Position numbers and translations under genes: made by a program
Part shown: in pieces, positions 39,961 to 50,689 of the stretch
How positions within the stretch are numbered: the first letter of the stretch is position 1
Layout: each line of letters opens with the position of its first letter
The notes under the pieces: generated by a model
Told to the model about the DNA's origin: nothing
Databases searched by the model: none
The model's input: the letters and a program-made list of their open reading frames with translations, nothing else
Source of the DNA: Pogona vitticeps
Lineage: Eukaryota > Chordata > Lepidosauria > Squamata > Agamidae
DNA length: 64,000 nt
Assembly: GCF_051106095.1 (NCBI RefSeq)
Contig: NC_135786.1
Span: forward strand, 205,370,001 to 205,434,000
Direction: 5' to 3'

Positions 39961-41552
39961 CTCTTTTTTTTCACGTTGGCCCATAGAGATAGGAAATGAA
40001 AATTACAAATGTTAGAAATACCTGGTTTAAAGTGCGTTTGTTTTCTTCCAGGGTGGAATTGAGAGCCGATCACAGAACTATTGGAGAAAACCAGGATTTT
40101 ATCAAAGTTTTGATCGAGGAAAGAACACCCCAAAAGGAACAGTAAATCTCATTTGGCGCGTTATATCTAACTTGCTCATTTTCCAGTAGAGAAATGAGAT
40201 TGGGGTTTTCAAGCCTTTGCAGAGGCAACGTGTCTAAGCCGCTCAGTGGACCTTTTCGTATGATTAAGTTAACGATGTTGGTATTGCTACTGGAGTGCTC
40301 ATTTTAATAGACATTTGACACAAGCCCAATATTAAATATAGACTCCAATGCAAGGTCGTTGTATATTCTTCTCTAAGCCCCTGTCAGACCAGCTGTCTGG
40401 ATACAATACCAGTGGGCCGCATAAAGTAGCCGTTTTTAGCCTTTAGAGCTCTTTTCAATCGCTAGTAAAATAGTGTTCTTGTTTTTCCATTTTTTTCCCT
40501 ATAGGCAACACTCGCGCCCCGAAGAACGGCTATTTTTTTAAAAAAGAGTATAATCCCGGAAATTGCCTAAACAAGTCGTAAAATAAGATAGTGTCTATCC
40601 TTCTTATATCTGCGGATTTGGTACGGCTCTTGGAGTGCTCAGAAGATGCTACGATGCCACGCGCCTTCAGCTGCTTGACGAACATATCCAGCGTCCAATC
40701 ATATGGAAAGGAAGCCCGAGGGGTTTTAACCAATGAGGTGTGAGCGCAGAAAAGGTTTCGGAACAGCAGCTTCTGTTTAGGAAGGAGGGGGTGGGGAGAG
40801 AGGGGGCGTTTTCCGAGCTTACCTGAAAAACCCTGACAAAAAGAGAGGGCTCAAAAGTGAGCATAGAGGTTGGCATTCAGCGACCCAATCTCCTTGTTGG
40901 GTGATTCTCTCTTGGCGGGGAAGGATAACACCAGGAGACACTTAAGAGTTGTATTATCCCTGAACGTGGATATTCTGTTTGAGCCATAACAATAAATAAG
41001 AGCAATAGGTAGAGCTCTGGCCCATGAATTTATCCCCCTCTTCATTTTTAAGGCATCGGAATTAGCATCTATTACCATATCCGGCGGGTGTTTTTTTTTA
41101 AATCAATAAAAAAAATAGGCACGCACTGTGAAAGGTTCATTGTCTTCCCTGAATATTTTGCCAATGTGCTTAATTTTGTGATCTCAAGTTACAATAGGAA
41201 GAGTATGTGTGCTTTCGTACACTGTATGATGCTTAATATCATGTACTATTTGTTTCAGCTGTTGAGTGCTCAACCTGTGCTGGCAACTTTGACACCTGGC
41301 GTCAAGATATCTTTTTTTCTCATCTCCCACTCTCTTTTTAAAAAAAGCAAACCCTTTAACTCTTTCCTTTTTAGCTGGCGCCATTTCTTCCTTTCCTTGG
41401 TAAACTGCTTCAGTTCAGTCTTACAGTGCAGGTGAAGAAGTGGAAGGTAACTTCATGATATCTCATACTCAATTTTTCTTTTTGGTTTTAAAAGTGCCAC
41501 AGGCTTCTATTTTTGTTTTCTTTTTTGTTTTGTTTTCAACCCAGTTACTGAT
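39961..41552. other. Upstream flank of the CpG island, no coding gene recognised
   Basis: Repeat-free, moderately CpG-containing sequence, unlike the rest of the window. It could hold divergent noncoding transcripts or further 5' exons. Short frames on both strands match nothing I know. Confidence 0.45.
40690..40825 (-). promoter_or_regulatory. CCAAT-box pair and minus-strand splice donor, possible alternative first exon
   Basis: Two CCAAT motifs (ccaatcat near 40696 and ccaatgag near 40731 on plus) lie about 35 bp apart in CpG-containing sequence. A strong minus-strand donor, TTTTTCAG|GTAAGC, has its exon end at 40823. However, the CCAAT pair lies on the intron side of that donor, so it cannot simply be the upstream promoter of that exon. 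The role is open. Confidence 0.35.
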
Positions 41553-41665
41553 TCCCAGTGTGGTGTAGTGGATAGAGTGATGGACTAGGACTCTGGAGAG
41601 CAGGAATCGCTATTCTTTGTTGGAGGGTTCTAAACAGATAAGACAGGCCTCCATCATAGCTGGTT
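41553..41665 (+). mobile_element. tRNA-head SINE fragment
   Basis: The text 'ccagtgtggtgtagtggata' and 'gatggactaggactctggag', then 'gcaggaatcgctattc', matches the tRNA-like head of squamate SINEs, with A-box (tgtagtggata) and degenerate B-box regions. It is truncated after about 110 bp. Confidence 0.6.
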
Positions 41666-41722
41666 TAGCTTTGGATTCCTGCATCAGCAGGGGATGTGAT
41701 TACTTGAAGCTTGAAGTCCTTT

Positions 41723-41961
41723 GTTGTTGTTTGTGACCCCATGGACCAGAGCATGCCAGGTCCTCCTGTCTTCCACTGCCTCCCAGAGTTGGGTCAAATT
41801 CATGTTGGTCGCTCTGATGACACTGTCCAACCATCTCGTCGTCTGTTGTCCCCTTCTCCTCTTACCTTCACATTTTTGCAACATCAGGGTCTTTTCTCAT
41901 GAGATGGCCAAAGTATTGAAGCTTCAGCTTCAGGATCTGTCCTTCCAGTGAGCACTCAGGG
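41723..41961 (-). mobile_element. BovB (RTE) LINE 3' end with 12-bp target duplication
   Basis: It is the same 3' end as the other BovB copies (gtgaccccatggaccagagc; gaggatctgtccttccagtg-like text), heavily 5'-truncated. The 12-bp duplication TTGAAGTCCTTT is perfect at 41711-41722 and 41962-41973. Two short internal stretches present in other copies are absent here. The clean duplication gives a well-defined insertion. Confidence 0.88.
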
Positions 41962-41973
41962 TTGAAGTCCTTT

Positions 41974-42927
41974 ACAGTGAGCTAAAATATGCCACTATTT
42001 TTGGGGCCCAGTCTTTTGTCTTTGGTTGTATGCACTTTTATGTTTCCAAGATGTTCTCTGAAATTGAATTTGATCCTTGGGATAAAAGAGGCTTCCTGCC
42101 CTTGTAGTAGGGTGTACTGCTGAGCAGATGTACACAGGATTTCACTATTCATGTACAGTATTTCCACAAAAGGACACTTTCCATCACTTTTCTTCCCAGT
42201 CTGCCTCCCCACCCCCACCCCGCCTAAGTCTTAACTTTCCTATCTGTGGTTTGATAGTAGATGCTATCTGGACGAGACCATCTTCCTTTAAAAACTCTCA
42301 CCAACAGCATTACAGTACATTCAGCAGACACTGTTTCCCTCACCACAGCAATAGCATATACAGTTCCACATCTGGGTCTCTTGTTGGGAGAAATGTGGCA
42401 TATAAATAAAACTAAAAATAAAAAATCTGTGGAATGTCAGTTCTCCTGAACAGATAGATAGTTGTGTACAGAGTGCTGTTATCCTACTCATGTTAATACT
42501 TTATGCTGTCAGCATTTTGCGTTATTGAAATTCCTGCATTTACCTTTCCTCTCTTGCCTTAAATGCTTGAATCTGATGAGATTACCTTCTCCTTGATAAG
42601 TGTATTAGTGTTATTTATTTATTTATTTTTTAAAGTGTAGGATTATTTTTAACTATCAACAGATTTTCCTTTTTTTAAAAAATGAAGAACTTTGGAAAAT
42701 GCATCTTTTAAAGTTTTGTCAGAGGAAAGGTATGTATAGAATGTACATTTGAAAAGCTGCAAAAATGGAGCAAGATAACAGTTGAACAAGATAGAAAACC
42801 ATCTTTCCTCTCTGTATATTTTGAAACTTGACAATTCACTGTCACTTTTCGTCTAGCCTGTTGGCTAAGGTGGATGGTTTCCCCCCACTGTTTCTTTCCA
42901 TCTCTCCAGGTGCCTTTTCAGTTGCTG
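41974..42927. other. Intergenic, no gene recognised
   Basis: About 0.95 kb, AT-rich, with an (ATTT)n run near 42612-42630. Nothing coding can be supported. Confidence 0.5.
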
Positions 42928-42970
42928 AGGCTAGCTAGCTAGCTAGCTAGCTAGCTAGCTAGCTAGCTAT

Positions 42971-43021
<51 letters not shown>

Positions 43022-43024
43022 TTT
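42928..43024. repeat. (GCTA)n then (TTTA)n microsatellite
   Basis: About ten GCTA units followed by about fourteen TTTA units, at the tail of the L2-like LINE. Confidence 0.95.
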
Positions 43025-43465
43025 TATACCCTGCCTATCTGGTCGGTGAGGACCACTCTAGGTGGCTAACAACAGTAAAATGATACAATAAAAAAATATA
43101 AATAAACAATTCTAATTAATAAAAACACTACAATACATTACACGAAACACAAAACAAAACAGTAAAGAGGAAAGAGGGAGGTCAAGAGGAATGTGATGGA
43201 AAGGCCTGCCCAAACATCCATGTCTTCAGTTGCTTCTTAAAGATACTCAGTGAGGGAGACCCGCGAATCTCAGGAGGGAGATTGTTCCAGAGGCGAGGAG
43301 CCACCGCCGAGAAGGCCTGATTTCTTGTCTTTTCCTTCCGGGCCTCCCTCGGCGTTAGGCTCCTCAGCCTCACCTCCTGGCTCGCACGAGTGACACGGGT
43401 AGATCTTGATGGGAGAAGGCGTTCCGCCAAGTATCGAGGCCCTAAACCGTTAGCTACCAACACAA
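42928..43465 (-). mobile_element. L2-like LINE 3' end with RT C-terminus
   Basis: The minus-strand frame 43463-43182 ends an L2-type ORF: RNQAFSAVAPRLWNNLPPEI, then RGSPSLSIFKKQLKTWMFGQ. This motif is typical of L2-clade LINEs just before the stop. The 3' UTR (ccactctaggtggctaacaa on plus) leads to a (TTTA)n tail at 42969-43024 and a (GCTA)n array at 42928-42968. It is 5'-truncated. The same tail recurs at 22530, 36520 and 59850, so this is an active or recently active family. Confidence 0.85.
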
Positions 43466-43719
43466 CACTTTTCTACATATCTCTTGTTACATATATTAGT
43501 TCTCTATTAAGGCCCAGCCAATCTCTGATGTTGCTCATCCAAGTAATTGATCTTCTACATGTACCATCGATTTCCCCACCATCACTGTACAAATACAGTA
43601 GGAGAGAATATGTTCCCAACAAACACATGAACTACATAATTAACCTTAACAAAACAAAAATTACTGTGAAAGCAAAAGATGGTAGAAGTAGGCTGAGGCA
43701 AATAATTGAAAATGCATGA

Positions 43720-44770
43720 ATTCACACCACAGTGATATCCTTAGAGGTAAACAGATTATAACAACAGATGGGTATGAACTGGTATTTTGGCAGTCTGTAA
43801 TGGTTAGTTTTTTCAGACAGACAGGTGTTATGTGGGTGCCCTGGCTCTCCGGCCTCCTTGTGAAGGGGTTCGCAACCTCCCTCTGGCGGTCCCTCATTTT
43901 CGGCGGGAAATAATAACGGCTTAGTCTTTATAACTTTCAAACTATTAACTTTATTCTCCCCAATGTCCACCAGCACTTCACTTGTAGGTATCGACGGTTC
44001 CAACTTGGGCAACAGGCCACTGGTATCATCAACATAACTTTTATCATAGTCCCATGGACTCAACGGGGTTGTGTTCCACGCCATCCCTTGTCCTCCAGTC
44101 GCGGGGGTGGGGCACTCCTGATTGCACAAATACTCCCACAGCGTGAGTGTCTCACCCATCCCCTTTCATCGGGACCCTCAGGAAATGGACAATGGGTTTC
44201 TCCCCACTCATGCCACAGCTCAGCTTCTCTTGGTGCCACTATGACAGTCCACTCGTGGGTTACCACTCTTCTTGATCTTTCGGTCTCACTCTCCGGATTC
44301 GGTAGGAGTCCTCCCACTTTCAGGTTAGGAAAGTCCCTTAAGAGTCCTTGAGTGTGTACCCTTTCAAACGCCTTCTTTCTTTCCTCTTGCTTCTTTCATA
44401 TTCTTCCACCACAGTACTAAACCACACCACTCCTTCCTCGCTTTTATCCTCTTCCCATGCTGACATCTCCTGCTCCGCCCACTCCCCTTCTACCAAACAA
44501 ACCTCCGTCTTTCCCGCCTTCTCCTCAGCCTTCAAATCTCCCGCCCTTTCCTCTACAGATCCTGTCATCTCCTGATGTTCCCCCTTTTTCATCTGTTCCT
44601 CCGGCTTGACAGCCAAGGACGGCACACTCTTCGCCTCTGCTCCTTCACACTCCTTCAGTGGGTGCCCACTCAGAGGAGGAGGTGAAGCAGGGAAGCCTGG
44701 GATGCTGCCTCTGAGTGAGTGCCCTCCAGAGGAGGCAAGGCAGAGCAGGTAATCTGGGGCTCCCACGGAA
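43720..44770 (-). pseudogene. Unidentified coding-like block, possible retroelement remnant
   Basis: Several overlapping minus-strand frames (44766-44338, 44317-44060, 44159-43722) have a non-random composition. One is a Glu/Lys-rich acidic stretch (EERAGDLKAEEKAGKTEVCL) and another is Pro/Trp-rich (VAPREAELWHEWGETHCPFP). Base composition is richer in G+C than the surroundings. I do not recognise a domain. A decayed retroelement gag-like or leader region is the best guess; a host pseudogene is possible. It is not an intact gene. Confidence 0.35.
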
Positions 44771-46499
44771 TATCTGTGTATCTGAAGAACAAACCATTAC
44801 AAATCACCAAACCAGTGACTTATGCTCATCTCTATAGCACTTTTCACTGTGCCCTGGACCTTTCCACCACTGTACTCTTTTTGATGTTCATCACAGAATC
44901 ACTGTTAGAAGAAGTAGAAAGTATCAAAACTGAGATCCTTTATTTTCCTGTGAAAACAATGGATGTATTGCATTTAGATTATTTATATTGTACTCTGCTT
45001 GCAGCAGTGAAGTGTTTGGCACTGACTGATTTGGTGTGGTTGGTCTGAAATGTACAGTTGCTCGGAACAAAGAAAATTACAGTCTGCTTTTTGAGAGGGA
45101 AGGGAATGTTTGGCTGAGGTTAAACCTTCACACATGAAATGGCGGAGAATGGGCAGGAGTGTTGGGATATAAGGAAATCAGGGCACAGGGAATTGAGAGG
45201 CATAGAAGCTGAAGAAAGTGCAGGTTTGATAATGGATTGAGAAAGAGCATTCTGAATGGGTATGTGAAAAACCAGTCTTGAAGAAAAGGGCGAAAACGAG
45301 AGTGAGTTAGAGAGAGGCCTTGAAGAAACTGCGCAGCAATGATAATCACAAGGAGCAGGAGGCTTGTAGCTATACGCTCGTACTTTAAGCCTGTTGATAA
45401 ATGGAGTTGAAATGTGTTTTTCTGAAAACTGAGCAAAGTGAGGATCTCTCCAACACACCTGAAAACTAAAGCTCTTTGTTAATATGACATTTTTCCTTGA
45501 GAGAGTTGGAGAGTGTTTTTACCAGTGGCATCAGAAATATCCCTGAGGAGTCCGTACCTGTCATGAAATCCAAAGGAGATTCAGATGCAGAACCTGTCCC
45601 TCAGCTCAAAATCCCTGTCACAATTTGATATCTCTTCTGTTTTAAATAGCATTTGGTTAAAAGCAGCATTTTTTTCTGAACTGCCAGTACTGTATTAAGT
45701 ACAGGAACATGCATGTCAGAGAAACAACTGACATCTTGGACCAGCAACCAGGCTATAACCCTGGACCATTTGCTGCAAGTTGTTAACTGCTATAAACTCT
45801 TTGTTGACGAAAACCTGTGAACAAACCTGCATTTCATAATTCTACACTTGCATTAATATAAAAATATGATTACAATGCATTCATACAGTTTTAACAATCT
45901 CCAGGCCTATTCCCTCTTGTGCTTGTATAGAAACTCATTTTCATAAACATTTTTGGAGCACATGACCTTGAGTATGACCCTGAAGATTAATAGATATGTT
46001 GTACTGGCTCTAATTGGCCTGTTCGCCCCTTGATACGTAGACATGATTCACATTAAAGCTAATGGGGACTATGTGTATGCCTAAAGGTTAAGAAATACTT
46101 TGAAAGACTCTATTACAGTGTGTGGTATTAATGACGTCCTAATTGCAGAGGTGCTGTACTGTAAGCTTAGGAAAGAAAAAGAAAGAATAATGGGAGGGAG
46201 TGGGTAGAATTTATGTCTGCACAAATCTCAGTGTACCCACCATGTAAAATTCACGTCATGGCGTTTGAATCCAAAGATTTACTTGGTAACTCTGCATGCC
46301 TGTCACTTTCTCAATGTCTTTTGTTACTTGTACAAGACATTAGGTTAGGCCAATCTGAATACTGTATACAGTACTGTGCTATTCTAACTGGACATTTTTA
46401 TTCATTTCCTTCATTTGCATAGGTGATACTGTTGCAGAGAGCAGCTGCTACTCCTTCCTACCCTGTTAGGATATCTAGGCAGATAGGATCCTTGTAGGG
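44771..46499. other. Intergenic, no gene recognised
   Basis: Single-copy-looking sequence. The part at 45900-46080 is unusually smooth and AT-balanced and might be conserved noncoding DNA, but nothing specific can be shown. Confidence 0.45.
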
Positions 46500-46747
46500 T
46501 AGATGGAGATTTAGAAGAAATGAGGCAAGACTGAAAGAACTGGTTATGTTTAGCCTTGAGAAAAGAAAATTGAGGGGTAACACTTTTCAAATACTTGAAA
46601 GGTGGTCATATGGAGGAGGGTCAGGATCTGTTCTTGATCATTTAAGAGTACAGGACATGCAACAATGGGCTCAAGCAATAGGAAGCCAGATTTAGACTGA
46701 ATATCAGGAAAAACTTCTTAACAATTAGAGCAGTACTACAATGGAAC
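46500..46747 (+). mobile_element. CR1 LINE 3' end, left part
   Basis: The CR1 text 'aaagaactggttatgtttag' and 'aatatcaggaaaaacttctt', then 'acaatggaac', continues at 47292 after an LTR insertion. It is 5'-truncated and noncoding here. Confidence 0.85.
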
Positions 46748-47291
46748 TGTCACACACCACCAGTTCCCCCGTTTGTTCTTCCACACAACCCAGGTTCACT
46801 TTTGGGTATGACATTTACTTTCCAACCCTTTCCGCTGCCACCAGAGGCCTTATTCCTCACTCTATCAAATATGACTCTTAAATCAGTGTTATTTCATAAA
46901 ACAATGTTTATTTAAGTGTTTATAAGTTAATCATATAAAGTAAATCATGGATGGTCTTATTTTATTCATTCAATAAACTGTGCTTTTATAACATTTATAT
47001 TTGCTTATTTACAATCATGTTAATCAAGGTATGTATTCATTTCTTATCTTATTCTCTCTCTCTCTATTCTTCTCTAACACAAGACTTGTCCTAACTGCCT
47101 AAACTGCTTCTGATATCCTTAACTGAACTCCCTAACTCAAACTCATATCCCTAACTCTAACTCTTACTGATCTTTAACTGTCTTTCATTCCCTTTATATT
47201 TCCTTAGTTCCGCCTCTTCTGTTCAACCATTGGCTCCTGAATCAGGGTTCCATTGTGATGGACAGGAGTGGTTACTGACCTGTCTGTCACA
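46748..47291 (-). mobile_element. Fossil solo LTR inserted in CR1
   Basis: The 544-bp unit has TG...CA ends (TGTCACACACC to CTGTCACA). It splits the CR1 phrase 'atggaac|caattgc' and is flanked by GGAAC (46743-46747) and GAAAC (47292-47296), a 5-bp duplication with one difference. On minus it has a TATA-like 'ggaaatataaaggg' and AATAAA signals. It shares the 'ggtggcagcgg' block with the LTRs at 35389 and 37426, so all three may be related subfamilies. No internal region is present. Moderate age. Confidence 0.78.
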
Positions 47292-47455
47292 GAAACCAAT
47301 TGCTTTGGGAGGTGGTGAGTTCTCCAACACTGGAGGCACTCCAGAGAAAATTGGACAGTCATCTGCTTTGATTTGGATTCCTGCATTGAGCAAGCAATTG
47401 GACTTGATGCCATTATAGGTCCTTTCCAACTCAATTATTCTATGATTCTATGGAG
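47292..47455 (+). mobile_element. CR1 LINE 3' end, right part
   Basis: It continues the CR1 at 46747 with 'ccaattgctttgggaggtgg' and 'tataggtcctttccaactca', then the diagnostic terminal octamer-like repeats 'attctatgattctatgg'. Confidence 0.9.
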
Positions 47456-50039
47456 CTGATCAAAATATTCTCTCTGTGTACTTTCCTTAATTCACTTTTA
47501 TTACTGCCTCATAGTTCAGTGGGTTATGTGCGCTCCATGTTCCACTCTGGCTTTCCTCCACTTTGTAATGTGGGTAATTTCTTAACGAATTGAGAACCAA
47601 TACACTTGCAATCAGCTTGTCACAGGTGTCAGTTCTGTTTCTCCATATGTGTTGTCCTCCCACATACACCCTTGACTAGAACAACATTTAAGCATCAAGA
47701 GTTTTCATATTCAGTATGTGCAAACACTTGGGCCACCTCTTACCTTAAGGATACAGGTGACAGAAGCGAAAAGAAGCTAATGGCAGCATGCACATATACA
47801 TCTTTCTGTTCCAAGTCTGGAACAGAAATGGAACAATGGTGGATTGCTCACATAACAGTGCAGTTCCACAAACTACTCTGGGTATTTTGGAACACACACA
47901 TCCAGAAGAAATGTCAGTGGAAAGAATGTTATAACAATTGCTAGTTCAGATGACTTTCCAACTTTTTCATCGTCCTGTTCAGTATTATTTCTGGAGTTAA
48001 GTTTTCAGGGTAAGTAGTCATTCCTCAGATGCCCAAAGGGATCACATTGGAAGTAAATCGATGTTACACAGAGAAATGAAACTTGGACACAAAAAGAGAA
48101 TAATTGTCTGCCTCGTCTGCCCAGAAACACAGTAAATTAGTCTTGTAGTTATTCAGGTTGAAACAATTTGGTTCTAAGTATGGACTTGGGGTTTATTATA
48201 AATTTAGTATCTTTATATCCATGTCTCAGGTTCTAAGAAGGTTCTAAGATCATCATGTGTGGTGTGCTGGCATGTGGACAGGCCTTAATTGGTCAAGCTT
48301 TGTCCTGTCCTGACAATATGGGCAGTGTTAGCAAAGTCTCAACCAGCTGTGGTGAATGGAGGGAAATGCAGGAAGAGCATCTAAGGAAACCTTTTATTGG
48401 AGCATGTGCTGAAAATAAATCCGTCTCATAACAGTTTCTGACGGAGGCATGCTGATTAATGCAAGCAATAACGAAACCTGTTTGTATTTATTTTGTTCAT
48501 TATTTTTATGTCCCATTCTGTTTTTCTCACAAGGAGCTCAAAAAATATATGGTCCTCTTTTTTATTCTCACGGCAGCCCTGTGGGGTAGGTTGCGTATAG
48601 GAAGAATGACTGAGAAGAAACTTGAACCTGACTTTTCTCCAACCTAGTCCAATACTGTAAAAGTTGTTGTTGTCCACCCTCTTCTTTCTAAATAACACAG
48701 AACCTAGATCTAACACCTATCTTTTTTTAGTCAGGCAAATTCACACATGAGAAAAGTCTGTAGTAATTTACCACCCACAGTTACAAAAGTGTCATAGAAA
48801 TTTGTAGTTCCACTTCCTCCCCCACCTCATTTGGGTTCATGTAAGAGCTCTCTAGTCTCTTTGCTTTTTCATTATTGTTAAAAAAATTACTCTTGTCTTT
48901 GTGTAGGTCAAGCCCTTTTGTTAATTACATCAAGCCAGATTTCCACTGAGACTCCAGCAGTAGTTCTGTCAGCATGTGATCTGTCAAGGCCCCATGAAAC
49001 CTTCTTCAATAGCTTTTGTAAGTTTAGTGCTTTCGCTGTAGACTTTCTTGTTGTACAAAAGGAGAGCTACTGCGTTCTGTTTTGATCAAAGTCCTATTCA
49101 TATGAGTCTTATCTTTTAATTTAGTCCAATTTCTGTTCTTTTTCACATTTAGGAAGATGCCTCATCTGTTAAGGAAAGTAATGTGATCAGGAATTCAGGT
49201 GTTTATCTTTCTTTCATGTTAAGAAATGATAAGTCAAATGTGAAACTGACTTCACTGAAATATGCCAAAGCAACGTATAATCAATGCTTTCAGAAGTTGA
49301 TATCATGGCATGGTAATTTTGGAGAAATTTCTTTCTTCATTGTTTCTGGAAACTGCAGAAGGATTGTGGCTAATTTTAGAAATCTGTTTGTCTTGCATTC
49401 TTTGTATGGCTTAATTTTCTTGCTGTGGATCTTTTTCTGTCTCCTGATAATTTAAGCAAGACATTGTGAAAGGGATAAAGATACCAAATTTATGGCATTA
49501 TTATCTCTAAAAATGATTTTACAATGAAGGAGTGAACTTTAACAGCTGTCTCATTTCACTACGTCCATTTGCTGAACAACAGCCATTTGGCATTTTTTTT
49601 AGAAAGGTGGGAGAACAAACTGATTTGTCTGGTTTGAGGTCTCTGTGTATGCTTACTAAAGTGGTGGTTTTCCCTACTGCCCAGTATGTTATTAAAGCTG
49701 CCACCTGTAATAGCAATGGAAGTGGGGGATTCCATTTCCCCTCTACTTTGTGTTAAATTTGAAAACTGAAATCGGTCCTGCACTAGATGTGGCAGCATTA
49801 ATTCAGTCCGGGGGAGCGGGTAGAGGAGAAAAAAGGAAGTTCACAGATTGCACCTGCGGAAGTGGCAGGTTTTAGAAAACATCAGAAGAAAAAAAGCATA
49901 CAGAAGTATCAATTTTCTTAAATACACCCCCCCCCCAAAAAAAACATGACAACCTAAGAGGTCTTCTCTCGTACCTTCGTCCACAGCTAATGAAAAGTCA
50001 TACAAGTACTGAACCTAGCATAATATTGTGGTTGTGGTT
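47456..50039. other. Intergenic; old MIR-like fragment inside
   Basis: No gene is recognised. At about 48485-48660 the text 'cacggcagccctgtggggta' and 'gactgagaagaaacttgaac' matches a decayed MIR/CORE-like SINE in minus orientation. The 90-codon frame at 49183 is not convincing. A C-run lies near 49927. Confidence 0.5.
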
Positions 50040-50689
50040 GTTGTGTTTAAAAGTCGAGGACTTCAGCCATCTCGGGATGAGCTGCATTGCTCACCCAGCC
50101 TGGAAATAAAGAGATGACACAGGTTGTTGGGTTAAACCTGGGCCACAACTTTATTAACTACTTAAATTGAAACCCCAATCAACAAGAGGGCCTACCATAG
50201 TGCGATCTATCTGGAAATCCGGTGTAGTATTTACCTCTGGATTCAAAAGCAGGGTGAGTTCCTATTTCTGTGTTCTAACCAGCATGTGTTCATTTATAAG
50301 GGTATCCCCAGTGCCACAACCCACCGAGCCTTGTGACCCTAGGTGAACTGCAGCCTGAGAGCCCCTTAATAAAACTCCAGCTCCCGTCGGAGCCCTGTCG
50401 TCTATCAAAAAGGGGGATATGATGTTTTGCACCATGTGACTTACCAGGAACTTCCTAAAAGCTCATCTCCTCACACTACTTGCCACGGCATGGGGCTATT
50501 CATATGCCCCAAGCACGCCAACACAGCCAAAAACGTCAGCCCCAAGGCCCCCTTGTAGATCGTGTAAGAAAAGCTCTAAACCTGCATCAGATAAGTGACC
50601 CTGTCACTCCTATATAGATTTGGGCGATGGACTCTTATGTTGGGGTGTCTCAAGACTGACCCCAACCCAGCCAGCATAGCTCTGGACAG

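Noticed and set aside
40530-41078. Possible histone gene near paired CCAAT boxes
   Set aside because: None of the translated frames contains histone fold sequence, and I found no convincing histone stem-loop.
43182-43463. Candidate short host gene (93 codons, minus)
   Set aside because: The sequence is the C-terminal end of an L2-clade LINE reverse transcriptase followed by its 3' UTR and tail.
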